DNA from: Seonamhaeicola sp.
GTDB taxonomy: Bacteria > Bacteroidota > Bacteroidia > Flavobacteriales > Flavobacteriaceae
Direction of reading: 5' to 3'
Length of the DNA stretch: 64,000 bases
Assembly (NCBI RefSeq): GCF_028281565.1
Contig: NZ_JANQJQ010000030.1
Location: 248,001 to 312,000, forward strand
The notes below the pieces were generated by a model, which searched no databases, was not told the origin of the DNA, and saw only the letters and a program-made list of their open reading frames with translations. How positions within the stretch are numbered: the first letter of the stretch is position 1; every line of letters starts with the position of its first letter. A program made the position numbers and the translations under genes. Below are positions 54,529 through 62,787 of the stretch, piece by piece.

Positions 54529-55488
54529 TTATTTACCCTTTAACGCTTCTTGCTCTTTAACATAATTGGCTATTACTGTTGCTACCAGCGTTCTTCCTAA
54601 ATTGTTCCAATGTCTGTCATATATTAAATCTGTGGGTCTGGTAGCTTTTTCAAAAGATTCACCAAAGTCTAAATATTTGTATCCCATTTCATCACAATGA
54701 TCTAAAAAGAGTTTATTAGTCTTTCTTTTGTCAAACAAAAAAATAGTTTTTTCTTTATCAAATCCATAAGTCTTAACTAAACTTTTAAAGTTTTCCATAT
54801 ATTTAAGCTCTAGTTTTTTCTTGTCAACTTCAGGAGCCTTATAATTATGGTTTCCTTGAGTTAGTCTGCTTCTTATATCTCTAAAACCATCAAAAAGTCC
54901 AATGGCATTAGCATATTTGAGCACCCTTATATACCTCTTAATTTGAAATTTGAACGTATGTTTTAAGTTTACTAAATCATGATCCGGTTTTATTTTAGTT
55001 CTTCTTAAATCATTCTTAAACTTCATATAAATAAATATGTAGTCTATGAGTTCAAATTGTTCTTTATAAGAATTTATTATGTGAAGCTGATCCGCCATAT
55101 CATATCCTCCTCTTCCATATTCATAAACCTCTACTTCGTTATTTAGGATAACTTCAATTTTTTTGCCGGTTGAGTCGTAATAATGCTGATTAAAGCCTTC
55201 AATATAAGAATCTCCAATTAGTGCTACCTCAATTTTATCTGCTGAAGGAGTAAATTCTCTATAAGAGTTATAACCAAAACTATTTATATTAAACTCTGCA
55301 AAGTTTTGTCTTCTGTTACCTGTTACAGAAAATCCTCTTTGTCCCGGTTCAGTTTTTTGTATATCATATTCATCAATAAACAACAGTAAGGGAACATCGT
55401 TATATAAATGAAACATGCGTACTAAAATTTCCAATGCTAGTACAATTAGAAAAAAATATATGATGATATTTAAGAAGAACTTCTTCAA
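54529..55488 (-). CDS. Membrane-anchored SGNH-hydrolase-like protein, copy 2
   Basis: 319 residues, paralogue of 53550: signal anchor (about 6-24), TGNRRQNFAEFNINSFGYNSYREF, block I LIGDSYIEGF (S94), block V YDRHWNNLGR (D291/H293). It is 9 nt downstream of the MBOAT gene, so it is the operonic partner for acyl transfer. The two copies converge tail-to-tail with a 22-nt gap, as expected from an inverted duplication. Confidence 0.85.
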   Translation of the reverse strand: MKKFFLNIIIYFFLIVLALEILVRMFHLYNDVPLLLFIDEYDIQKTEPGQRGFSVTGNRRQNFAEFNINSFGYNSYREFTPSADKIEVALIGDSYIEGFNQHYYDSTGKKIEVILNNEVEVYEYGRGGYDMADQLHIINSYKEQFELIDYIFIYMKFKNDLRRTKIKPDHDLVNLKHTFKFQIKRYIRVLKYANAIGLFDGFRDIRSRLTQGNHNYKAPEVDKKKLELKYMENFKSLVKTYGFDKEKTIFLFDKRKTNKLFLDHCDEMGYKYLDFGESFEKATRPTDLIYDRHWNNLGRTLVATVIANYVKEQEALKGK

Positions 55489-55497
55489 TTTGACATA

Positions 55498-56949
55498 TTA
55501 AAATTGGAAATAGATAAATGATCGATCCACACCATCATCATAGAAAAGCATCATCAATAGGATAATTATAGTATAAGCAACAAATCTTACCCCTTTAGAC
55601 TTGAATTTAAAAGGAGCACGCGGGTCTTTTCGCATTCTATATTCGTATAACACAAATAATACCAAAAGCAAATAATAATCTATCATTCTATAGCCCATGG
55701 GATGATAATAAGTTTCAAATGAAAAATTATTAATCATGTTGCTAATAAAGCCAAAAGCATCTGTGATAGATTCTGATCTAAAAAATATCCTTGAAAATGT
55801 AACTATACCAAACGTAAGCAGCATTTGACCAATTTCAATAAATGAAGGAAATATAGAGTTCTCCCCTACCACACTATTCTTATAAATGGTATTTCTTCCC
55901 ATTAAAAAAACAGGAATAAATGCTAGTGCATGAAATGCGCCCCAGAAAATAAAAGTCCAGTTAGCACCATGCCAAAACCCACTAACCAAAAATATTATGA
56001 TAATATTTCGTACTGATTTTAGTTTGCTAACTCGGGATCCACCTAAAGGTATATAAACATAATGTCTAAACCATGTTGAAAGTGATACATGCCATCGTTG
56101 CCAATATTCAGCCACATTTCGCGAGAAAACTGGAAATTTAAAGTTAGACATTAGTTCAATACCAAATAATTTTGCCGTACCAATAGCTATATCCGAATAT
56201 CCGCTAAAATCTCCATAAACTTGAAAACTAAACAATGTAACTCCTAAAATAAGTGTTGAAGCCGGATAGGTTGAATAATTAGCAAAAATATCATCAACCA
56301 TAGGAGCCAAAGCATCTGCAATAACAACCTTTTTAAATAGCCCCCATAAAATTAATTTCAATCCACTCACAGATTGTTCGTAGCTAAAACTTCTTTTATT
56401 TAAAATTTGGGAAAGCAGATTAGAAGCCCGTTCAATAGGACCGGCAACCAATTGAGGAAAAAAGCTAACAAAAGTAGCAAATGATAAAAAATCTTTGGTT
56501 GGCTGTAGTCGTTTATAATATATATCAAACGAGTAAGACATGGTTTGAAAAGTATAAAACGAAATACCCACCGGCAAAATAATCCTCAATGTCCAGGTAC
56601 TCTTAATGTCATACCCCAAGACAGAAACCATATCAATCCAGGAATCGACAAAGAAATTATAATACTTAAAAAAGCCTAATAAGCCTACATTAAAAATAAC
56701 ACTTACCCAAAGCCATAATTTCCGAGTTGATTTTTTCTCATTAGAATAAATCCTCTGTCCAACAAAAAAATCAACTAGAGTACTTAAAAAGATTAAAGAA
56801 AGGAATCTCCAATCCCAACAACCATAAAAAAAGTAACTGGCAATAAGGATTAAGACATTTTGAGATTTTGCACTTTTTTTAAAGACAAACCAATAAAAAA
56901 CAAATACTATTGGAAGAAATATAAAAAAATCAAGGGAATTAAATACCAT
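55498..56949 (-). CDS. MBOAT-family O-acyltransferase (AlgI-like)
   Basis: 483 residues with about ten membrane segments. AlgI/DltB-like N-terminus MVFNSLDFFIFLPIVFVFYW, ILPVGISFYTFQTMSYSFDIYY, VAGPIERASNLLSQI, FAVYGDFSGYSDIAIG-type motif (FQVYGDFSGYSDIAIGTAKLFG) and catalytic His in SGFWHGANWTFIFWGAFHAL. It moves acyl groups across the inner membrane for O-acetylation of exported glycan, with the SGNH protein at 54529. Confidence 0.94.
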   Translation of the reverse strand: MVFNSLDFFIFLPIVFVFYWFVFKKSAKSQNVLILIASYFFYGCWDWRFLSLIFLSTLVDFFVGQRIYSNEKKSTRKLWLWVSVIFNVGLLGFFKYYNFFVDSWIDMVSVLGYDIKSTWTLRIILPVGISFYTFQTMSYSFDIYYKRLQPTKDFLSFATFVSFFPQLVAGPIERASNLLSQILNKRSFSYEQSVSGLKLILWGLFKKVVIADALAPMVDDIFANYSTYPASTLILGVTLFSFQVYGDFSGYSDIAIGTAKLFGIELMSNFKFPVFSRNVAEYWQRWHVSLSTWFRHYVYIPLGGSRVSKLKSVRNIIIIFLVSGFWHGANWTFIFWGAFHALAFIPVFLMGRNTIYKNSVVGENSIFPSFIEIGQMLLTFGIVTFSRIFFRSESITDAFGFISNMINNFSFETYYHPMGYRMIDYYLLLVLFVLYEYRMRKDPRAPFKFKSKGVRFVAYTIIILLMMLFYDDGVDRSFIYFQF

Positions 56950-57507
56950 ATTTAGAGTTGTCTAGATCTTATTTTATTTACATTCAGTTCTTTAATACTT
57001 GCTATAATCCCTTCATCTGTTCACCTAACAAAGCTAAAATCTTAATGGGGCATTCCACTATATTGTCGTTAATTTTTAAATTTTGTGGATTTGTATTTCA
57101 CAATGAATCACACAAGATGCTCCTCAACCAAATGGCTCTTTAGTGGTATAAAAATGAGAATGCTTACAGTTTTGACAAAAATTATTCCTTGAATTACCAT
57201 AATAATCTATTATAGGCAAAACCCATACGCATTAAAGGCAAAATTATCTGATTAGTAAGAAAAAACCCGAACAATTATAGGGTTACTCTTATTGGCTCCC
57301 ATGAATCGGGTAATTAAATTTAGATCCATAAATTACTGCAATACCTCTAAAAATATAAGATTTAACTATTCATCCAACAGAAAGCCATCCGAATCTCGCA
57401 AAAAGAAATGCTATTTGAGTACTTAAAATGAATAAAGTTATATTTCATCGAAAAAAAGAAAGTCAAAACAAAAAAGACTTCTATTTTTATGGCCATATTT
57501 CATTTTT
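56950..57507. other. Gene-free region between MBOAT and XrtF genes
   Basis: 558 bp without a credible gene. ACCCGA/TCGGGT repeats near 57277-57314 could pair over a long loop. The minus strand has short broken peptide-like stretches (for example FLRDSDGFLLDE near 57385-57415), interrupted by stops, which may be a decayed gene, but this is too weak to call. Confidence 0.4.
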
Positions 57508-58098
57508 ATGATAAAAAGCCTCAAATCATTAAAAAGTAAAATCCCCTATCAAATTAGATCTTTTTTAAAAAAAGCATTATTGTTTTTTTTAGTTTGGAAA
57601 GTACTATACACCTTTTTTTTATTCAACTCTAATCTTGTTGACCGGCCATTAACAGCACATGTAGGAAACGCTTCGGCATTTGTTCTCAATTTTTTAGGGA
57701 ACACCAAAGACTTTAGGGCTGAAACTATGACTGTTAAAGATTATCATGAAGGAAACATAACTTACCTGGAAGCATCGGTTATTTATCATCACGATAATAT
57801 TATTTTAAATATAGCGAATGTTTGCAACGGCCTTGAATTAATTATTCTATATATAGGCTTTATTGTTTGTATGCCTTCAAGCTTTTGGCGAAAAGTAAAG
57901 TATCTTGTTTTAGGTACGCTTATTATAGATTTTATCAATATTTTAAGATGCGTAGGACTCATATATTTACGTGAATATTACGAGTTGTACTTTGATTTTG
58001 CGCACCATTACTTATTTAAGGCTATAGTTTATTCAACAACATTTTTAATGTGGTATGTTTATTCTAGGAAAATTCAGTTAAAAAATGAAACTATATAA
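57508..58098 (+). CDS. xrtF: Exosortase family protein, XrtF type
   Basis: 196 residues with an N-terminal and several later transmembrane helices. Exosortase catalytic residues: C106 in NVCNGLELI, R147 in INILRCVG, and H166/H167 in FAHHYLFK. Exosortases cleave and likely anchor C-terminally tagged exported proteins and are usually found at EPS loci, as here. Short size and the overlapping partner gene at 58085 point to the flavobacterial XrtF system. No target tag protein was identified in the window. Confidence 0.9.
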   Translation: MIKSLKSLKSKIPYQIRSFLKKALLFFLVWKVLYTFFLFNSNLVDRPLTAHVGNASAFVLNFLGNTKDFRAETMTVKDYHEGNITYLEASVIYHHDNIILNIANVCNGLELIILYIGFIVCMPSSFWRKVKYLVLGTLIIDFINILRCVGLIYLREYYELYFDFAHHYLFKAIVYSTTFLMWYVYSRKIQLKNETI

Positions 58099-58516
58099 AT
58101 CTGATAAATTACGCTTTATTCTTGGATTAGTTTTTATAATAATTATTTACAGCTGCTATTATGTGTTTTTTGTAGAAAATAGAATTTCAGCATCTTTATC
58201 AAAAAGACTCGTACATTTCATAAAGTTTGCAATCACTGTTCTGGTCTATATAATTGGATCAATTCATTTAGGAAAACTAAAAGATCAATGGTTATCAACA
58301 CTTTGGCATTTTGTACACATATCCGGGTTACTTATAATAACTTCAATTGGGTTGTTTGATTGGTTTATTGCAGACACTAGTTTAAAAGTCAAGTTATTTG
58401 CCCGTAGTGTTCAGGAAATGTTAATATCTCCTATTTTATATGTAGGCATGGGATTATTAAATAGAAGCCTTAATAAAGCGTCTAACAAAAATAACGATAG
58501 TTTTTCCGGAAAATAA
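58085..58516 (+). CDS. Exosortase F-associated membrane protein
   Basis: 143 residues with four transmembrane segments (about 10-28, 44-62, 73-93, 107-130). FRFIL-type start, SASLSKRLVHFIKFAITVLVYIIGSIHL and ARSVQEMLISPILYVGMGLL resemble the small protein that accompanies XrtF. It overlaps xrtF by 14 nt, consistent with obligate co-expression. Exact role unknown. The assignment relies strongly on context. Confidence 0.78.
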   Translation: MKLYKSDKLRFILGLVFIIIIYSCYYVFFVENRISASLSKRLVHFIKFAITVLVYIIGSIHLGKLKDQWLSTLWHFVHISGLLIITSIGLFDWFIADTSLKVKLFARSVQEMLISPILYVGMGLLNRSLNKASNKNNDSFSGK

Positions 58517-58520
58517 AGTA

Positions 58521-58547
58521 ATAAAAAAGCCCTTATTTAAAGGGCTT
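58521..58547. terminator. Intrinsic terminator between exosortase pair and Lrp gene
   Basis: Perfect 8-bp stem AAGCCCTT/AAGGGCTT with a 5-nt loop. The minus-strand side is followed by TTTTTTAT, so it best terminates the Lrp gene (stop at 58569). On the plus strand the following AATAACGTTTT is a weak tract for the exosortase operon. Confidence 0.82.
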
Positions 58548-58568
58548 AATAACGTTTTACTGTAAACT

Positions 58569-59051
58569 TTAGTTCATATCATTAAAAATGGAATGCATCA
58601 AACGCTTTTTGTCATTAATGCTTTCTTCTAACGAAATCATGGTTTCCGTCCTGTAAACCCCCTCTATATCATCTAAAAGGAATATAACCTCCTTTGCATG
58701 CTCCGTGCTTCTTGCCCTGATCTTGCAGAAAATATTGAACTTTCCGGTTGTAATATGTGCAACTGTTACATAAGGAATTTCATTGATCCGTTCTAATACA
58801 AACTTTGTTTGAGAGGTATTGTTTAAATATACACCAACATAAGCAATGAAAGAATATCCCAGTTTTTTATAATCCAGCATTAAAGAGGACCCTTTAATGA
58901 TTCCTGATTCTTCCATTTTTTTTACACGTACATGAACCGTACCTGCAGATATTAATAACTTTTTTGCTATGTCAGTAAAAGGAATTCTTGTGTTATCAAT
59001 TAACATATCAAGAATTTGATGGTCGATTTCGTCTAATTTAATTTTTCCCAT
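58569..59051 (-). CDS. Lrp/AsnC-family transcriptional regulator
   Basis: 160 residues. N-terminal HTH KLDEIDHQILDMLIDNTRIPFTDIAKKL with recognition helix SAGTVHVRVKKMEESGII, then the RAM ligand domain with YVGVYLNN and GKFNIFCKIRARSTEHA. It probably senses an amino acid and controls amino-acid metabolism; ald and proline dehydrogenase in this window are conceivable targets but no shared site was found. Monocistronic with its own -7 element and terminator. Confidence 0.93.
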   Translation of the reverse strand: MGKIKLDEIDHQILDMLIDNTRIPFTDIAKKLLISAGTVHVRVKKMEESGIIKGSSLMLDYKKLGYSFIAYVGVYLNNTSQTKFVLERINEIPYVTVAHITTGKFNIFCKIRARSTEHAKEVIFLLDDIEGVYRTETMISLEESINDKKRLMHSIFNDMN

Positions 59052-59075
59052 AATTAGCTTTTCTTAGATAAAAGC

Positions 59076-59083
59076 CAAAAATA
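59076..59083 (-). promoter_or_regulatory. -7 element for the Lrp/AsnC regulator gene
   Basis: The minus strand reads TATTTTTG (full TAnnTTTG match), 24 nt upstream of the ATG at 59051. Confidence 0.5.
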
Positions 59084-59121
59084 ATACATTTTTATTAATA
59101 ATTACGCATAATCAATACGTT

Positions 59122-60273
59122 TTATTTTGGAATTAATGCGATTTTTTCATTTTTCAATATTACGAAAACGTTTTCGTTATTAATTGTTAGCCTTTTGGCG
59201 CCTTCAGCTAACACTTTTTCTCCTTTTGCATCAATTTCACGATGACCATAAACCCCATCCAGCTTCTCAATTTTTTCCACAATTGGGACAAATTCAATAT
59301 GGTTTTCCACTAATGTTTCTTTAAATTGAATACCTATATCTACCAGGCTATCCTTTGCATAGCCGCTGACATTACGAATGATTATATCTAAAAAACACTT
59401 TTCATTTTCAGGGATATCAAAATACGGATCGCTGTTAACACCATCTACATCAACCTTAGCCACATAATCTAGTGATCGCACATACGATATAAAAATGAGT
59501 TCCCTTGTATATTCTCTGTCATAATCATGAACGAAATGACCAGCTTCAAATAGTATTGTTGGTGCGTTTTCACTTTGAAACGTATCCCCTACACAGTTTA
59601 TATTAAATGCATCGTCATAAACACCTACCTGGTTGGGAATTACCTTTTGCAAAGTAGTATTCATAACCCCAATTACTTCCATAGCCACCCTTCTGTTTGG
59701 AGTGACAGTACATGCTTTATCCTGGGCAGGAGCTAAAAATGATACAGTGGCCGGCATATTTGTTTTGCCAGCACTGAAAATAGTGCGTTGTCCGTGCAAA
59801 TTATAACAAAATTGAGGTCTAAACGCTTCAAATGTTTTGCGAAGCACTAAACTCTCAGGTTGTGTTAAATTTTGAGCATCTCTGTTTAAATCCACTTCAT
59901 TAGCGTTAATCCTTGTATAAGCTTCTGCACCGTCCGGGTTCAAAATAGGGATAATATACAAAGTACAGGCCTCCAAAATATGCTTCAGACTACTTTTATC
60001 ATCCGAAAAAGAATTTAAGAGATCAAATAAAGCCTTTGTCGTGGTTGATTCATTTCCATGCATCTGAGACCACATCAAAATTCTTTTGTTACCGGTTCCC
60101 AATTTTATACCATAAATCGGATTGTTTAAAACCGAATATCCAATAGTTTCAACACTAAAAAAATTACTTAGATTTTTAAGCAAAGGGTCAATATGATTAT
60201 TGGTAATATACCGACCAAAAAGCGACTTCTCCTTGTAACTTGAAAAGAGCGACTTTATATCTTCAATTTGCAT
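59122..60273 (-). CDS. M14-family zinc carboxypeptidase-like protein
   Basis: 383 residues from ATG 60273; the frame opens at 60303 but that start lies upstream of the -7 element at 60291-60298. Zinc ligands H72 and E75 in QMHGNEST and a later His in YNLHGQR; NPDGAEAYTRINANEVDLNRDAQ is the substrate block and ILFEAGHF provides the catalytic Glu. No signal peptide, so cytoplasmic, perhaps acting on peptidoglycan peptides or modified amino acids. Divergent from the XRE regulator, with shared palindromes. Confidence 0.88.
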   Translation of the reverse strand: MQIEDIKSLFSSYKEKSLFGRYITNNHIDPLLKNLSNFFSVETIGYSVLNNPIYGIKLGTGNKRILMWSQMHGNESTTTKALFDLLNSFSDDKSSLKHILEACTLYIIPILNPDGAEAYTRINANEVDLNRDAQNLTQPESLVLRKTFEAFRPQFCYNLHGQRTIFSAGKTNMPATVSFLAPAQDKACTVTPNRRVAMEVIGVMNTTLQKVIPNQVGVYDDAFNINCVGDTFQSENAPTILFEAGHFVHDYDREYTRELIFISYVRSLDYVAKVDVDGVNSDPYFDIPENEKCFLDIIIRNVSGYAKDSLVDIGIQFKETLVENHIEFVPIVEKIEKLDGVYGHREIDAKGEKVLAEGAKRLTINNENVFVILKNEKIALIPK

Positions 60274-60288
60274 ACTTTTTATTTTGGC

Positions 60289-60324
60289 TACAAATGTAAA
60301 CATTTACAATTTTACAATTGTAAA
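60289..60324 (-). promoter_or_regulatory. M14-gene promoter with palindromic operator candidates
   Basis: On the minus strand TACATTTG (60298-60291) is a full -7 match. It is overlapped by TGTAAA-CA-TTTACA (60295-60308) and followed upstream by the perfect 14-bp palindrome TTTACAATTGTAAA (60311-60324). A near-identical palindrome covers the XRE start codon (60551-60564), so both are probably bound by the XRE regulator. Confidence 0.55.
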
Positions 60325-60516
60325 CACTGTTTTTGATCATTTATCGTTACATTTGTATACAGGAATTGCCCGAAATAACTCAATATTGATGGTGAATTCA
60401 ATTTTAAATATATAATATTTTTAATTTCAGATAGTTACGATTATTTATATAAAGTTATAAGTTACATAAAATTCAACTTTGTTACTATATATCAGGCATC
60501 ATATAGTTTTATTTGC

Positions 60517-60524
60517 TACATTTG
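60517..60524 (+). promoter_or_regulatory. -7 element for the XRE regulator gene
   Basis: TACATTTG, a full TAnnTTTG match, 33 nt before ATG 60557. The same octamer is at 60348-60355 facing the same way, a possible alternative start with a long leader. No -33 TTG at canonical spacing. Confidence 0.5.
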
Positions 60525-60550
60525 TAACACCAAATCACAATACTACTCTA

Positions 60551-60564
60551 TTTACAATGGTAAA
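60551..60564 (+). promoter_or_regulatory. Operator candidate over the XRE start codon
   Basis: TTTACAATGGTAAA has perfect 5-bp arms (TTTAC/GTAAA) and differs by one base from the perfect palindrome at 60311-60324. It spans the ATG at 60557, suggesting autoregulation. Confidence 0.45.
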
Positions 60565-60937
60565 CACTAAAGAATTTGCAGATAGGTTAAAAAAAGTAAT
60601 GGATTACTACGGTGAATCCGCCTCTTCTTTTGCTGAAAAAATCAGTGTACAGCGCTCCAGTATTTCACATATATTATCCGGAAGAAATAAGCCGAGTTTA
60701 GAATTTGTTTTAAAAATACTTTCCTCCTTTCCCGAAGTTGAATTGTATTGGTTATTAAACGGCAAAGGAACATTCCCTGCTTCTCAAAGAACTTTAGATT
60801 TAAAAAATGAAACACAACAAGTTATTCCTGACGAAAAAACAGAAACAAAAATTAATTCTGAATTAGATGACAACAAAACCATAGAGCGTATTGTTATATT
60901 TTATTCTGACGGAACTTTCAAAAACTTTCAGAATTAA
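60557..60937 (+). CDS. XRE-family helix-turn-helix regulator
   Basis: 126 residues from ATG 60557. Longer starts up to 60479 lie upstream of the -7 element at 60517 and lack homology. HTH_3 domain (about 5-62): FADRLKKVMDYYGESASSFAEKISVQRSSISHILSGRNKPSLEFVLKILSSFP, followed by a WLLNGKGTFP cap. An acidic, low-complexity linker leads to a short IERIVIFYSDGTFKNF tail, common in flavobacterial single-copy regulators. Divergent from the M14 gene. Confidence 0.9.
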   Translation: MVNTKEFADRLKKVMDYYGESASSFAEKISVQRSSISHILSGRNKPSLEFVLKILSSFPEVELYWLLNGKGTFPASQRTLDLKNETQQVIPDEKTETKINSELDDNKTIERIVIFYSDGTFKNFQN

Positions 60938-60973
60938 CCCATTCTTTAGTAGTTTTGCCTGAAACTACCTTTT

Positions 60974-61342
60974 ATGCGCTTTCAGTACCTCTTATTTTTT
61001 ATCCTTTTATTTAATTGTTACCATACAGAACGAAACTGTAATGACTTTAAAACCGGAAAATTTTACAGCGAAGTTACCATCAACGGCGTTGTTTTTAAAT
61101 CTGAATTCAAAAGAACCGAAAACCTTCAGGTAGAAGTTTATGATAACAAAGTAGATTCCTCCCAATTACGCTGGATAAATGATTGTGAAGTGATTTTTAG
61201 AACCATCAACCCGAAAAACATGGCAGAACAAAAGGATGTTCATTTAAAAATACTAACAACTACCGATAGCTCTTATACTTTTGAATATTCCTATGTGGGT
61301 GAAACCAAAAAACAAAAAGGGATTGCTTATACTGCTAAATAA
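60974..61342 (+). CDS. Small lipoprotein, unknown function
   Basis: 122 residues. N-terminal MRFQYLLFFILLFNCYHTERNC has a short hydrophobic core and a lipobox-like LFNC (C15). The mature part is beta-rich (GKFYSEVTINGVVFKSEF, QVEVYDNKVDSSQLRWINDCEVIFRTI). Close relatives are, as I recall, sometimes mislabelled as a topoisomerase IV in databases; nothing in the sequence supports that. Starts 36 nt after the XRE gene. Confidence 0.7.
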   Translation: MRFQYLLFFILLFNCYHTERNCNDFKTGKFYSEVTINGVVFKSEFKRTENLQVEVYDNKVDSSQLRWINDCEVIFRTINPKNMAEQKDVHLKILTTTDSSYTFEYSYVGETKKQKGIAYTAK

Positions 61343-61343
61343 T

Positions 61344-61844
61344 TCAGTATAAGGGATAAAGAAAAGATTCTACTAATTTGAATTTTAGTTCTTTATCATC
61401 TGTAATTTCATAAGTTAAAAAGATCTCACCCCAAAATTCACCATCTGAAAAATCGGCTATGATCCACTTATGATTTAACATTTTTATAGTGTTAATCATC
61501 ATTTTGCGCCCTTCACTGGAGTCATAAGGCACTAAGGGATGTTCGCCTTTTGCTTCATTCAACTTATACAATTCGTCTTTTATAAAAGGAATTAATTCGT
61601 CTACTTTATAACCGTCTCTTTCAAAATAACTTATAGCATCTTCATTTCTGTCTAAATTGAAATGTGATACATCTAAAAAGGCATCTTCCAATACATCTAA
61701 AGAATCTTTATACGCTTTGATCTTTGATTCGTTTTTCTCCAGCTTACTATTTAAATCCTCAAAAACACGTTTGGAATTTACATATTGAAACAGCACCAAA
61801 AGTGTTGAAAAAATAAACAGATACATAAAAATTCTTTGTTTCAT
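61344..61844 (-). CDS. Conserved membrane-anchored protein, unknown function
   Basis: 166 residues. N-terminal transmembrane segment (about 5-22), a short coiled-coil (LNSKLEKNESKIKAYKDSLD, about 31-50) and a soluble domain ending KHKWIIADFSDGEFWGE-like (NHKWIIADFSDGEFWGEIFLTYE). The C-terminal domain should face the periplasm. Usually found near the MBL gene in Flavobacteriia, which here lies 88 nt upstream. Function not recognised. Confidence 0.7.
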   Translation of the reverse strand: MKQRIFMYLFIFSTLLVLFQYVNSKRVFEDLNSKLEKNESKIKAYKDSLDVLEDAFLDVSHFNLDRNEDAISYFERDGYKVDELIPFIKDELYKLNEAKGEHPLVPYDSSEGRKMMINTIKMLNHKWIIADFSDGEFWGEIFLTYEITDDKELKFKLVESFLYPLY

Positions 61845-61932
61845 TTCTATAAAATTTCAAAAACCATTGCTAATCTAATTCGTATTATTTCGATTGGCAA
61901 TGGCTTTAGTTTGCCAAATGCCCATTGTGGGC

Positions 61933-62694
61933 TTAAATTGTTATTTGTAATTCATCATATGCCAAAAATACATTTTCCGGCAATGTTTTTTCTACTTCGT
62001 CATGAAAACCCAATAAATGACTAATATGCGTTAAATACGCTTTTTCAGGGTTTACTTTCTTTATGAACTCCAGAGCTTCCTCTAAATTAAAATGAGAACG
62101 ATGCGGATCTATACGTAAAGCATTAACTACTAAAACCTTTACATTTTTAATCTTTTCAACCTCTTTGTCTTTAACGGTTTTCATATCAGTTAAGTATGCA
62201 AAATCATTAAACTTAAATCCAAAAACCTGCAACCTATCGTGTTTTCCGTTTACAGGTATAACCTTTAATCCGCTTATTTCAAAAGGCTCATTTTTAATCC
62301 TGTTTAAAATAACGGAGGGAGCTCCGGCATATTTGTTTTTTGTTTTAAAAACATAATCGAATCGCTTCTTCAGCGAATTTAAAACACGCTTATGCCCATA
62401 AACCGGGATATCTCCTTGTCTGAAATAAAATGGCCTGATATCATCTAAACCCAAAACATGGTCGGCATGTTCATGGGTAAACAAAATACCGTTTATTTTT
62501 TCAACACCGGCCCTAAGCATTTGATATCTGAAATCCGGACCACAGTCAACAACATAAGTATACGCATCCCATTCAACCAAAACAGAGACGCGTAATCTTC
62601 TATCTTTAGGATTGTTGCTTAAGCAGACAGGGTGTTTGCTTCCAATTATCGGAATACCTTGTGATGTACCGGTACCTAAAAAAGTAACTTTCAA
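61933..62694 (-). CDS. MBL-fold metallo-hydrolase, PhnP-like
   Basis: 253 residues from TTG 62694 (LKVTFLGTGTSQGIP, the usual family start). The frame is open up to 62775, but those starts precede the -7 element at 62712-62719. Metal site THEHADHVLGLDD, GTGTSQGIPIIG and CLSNNPKDRRLRVSVLVE are PhnP/RNase Z-like; C-terminal HRSHFNLEEAL and YLTHISHLLGFHDEV complete the metal site. Probably a phosphodiesterase; cyclic phosphate substrates are likely by family. Confidence 0.9.
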   Translation of the reverse strand: MKVTFLGTGTSQGIPIIGSKHPVCLSNNPKDRRLRVSVLVEWDAYTYVVDCGPDFRYQMLRAGVEKINGILFTHEHADHVLGLDDIRPFYFRQGDIPVYGHKRVLNSLKKRFDYVFKTKNKYAGAPSVILNRIKNEPFEISGLKVIPVNGKHDRLQVFGFKFNDFAYLTDMKTVKDKEVEKIKNVKVLVVNALRIDPHRSHFNLEEALEFIKKVNPEKAYLTHISHLLGFHDEVEKTLPENVFLAYDELQITI

Positions 62695-62711
62695 TTGCGT
62701 TAAGATTTGCA

Positions 62712-62719
62712 CAAAAATA
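62712..62719 (-). promoter_or_regulatory. -7 element for the MBL hydrolase gene
   Basis: The minus strand reads TATTTTTG (full match), 17 nt before TTG 62694, overlapping one arm of the palindrome AATAACGTTATT (62716-62727). It supports the short start of the MBL gene. Confidence 0.45.
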
Positions 62720-62730
62720 ACGTTATTTTT

Positions 62731-62759
62731 TTGTTTGCTATACTTATTTAATACCTTTG
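62731..62759 (+). promoter_or_regulatory. Promoter of the conserved Bacteroidota protein gene at 62788
   Basis: TTG (62731-62733), an 18-nt spacer and TACCTTTG (62752-62759), both matching the Bacteroidota consensus. Predicted transcript start near 62766, 22 nt before ATG 62788. The best-formed promoter in the window. Confidence 0.65.
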
Positions 62760-62787
62760 CATATAACGCATACAACCTAGAAATGAT

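Noticed and set aside
56958-57143. 61-codon frame on the plus strand upstream of xrtF
   Set aside because: No family resemblance, no promoter or start context, and cysteine/asparagine-rich low-quality composition. Treated as chance.
60974-61342. DNA topoisomerase IV assignment for the 122-residue protein
   Set aside because: A lipobox and a small beta-rich domain with no topoisomerase motif; such labels seem to be database carry-over.
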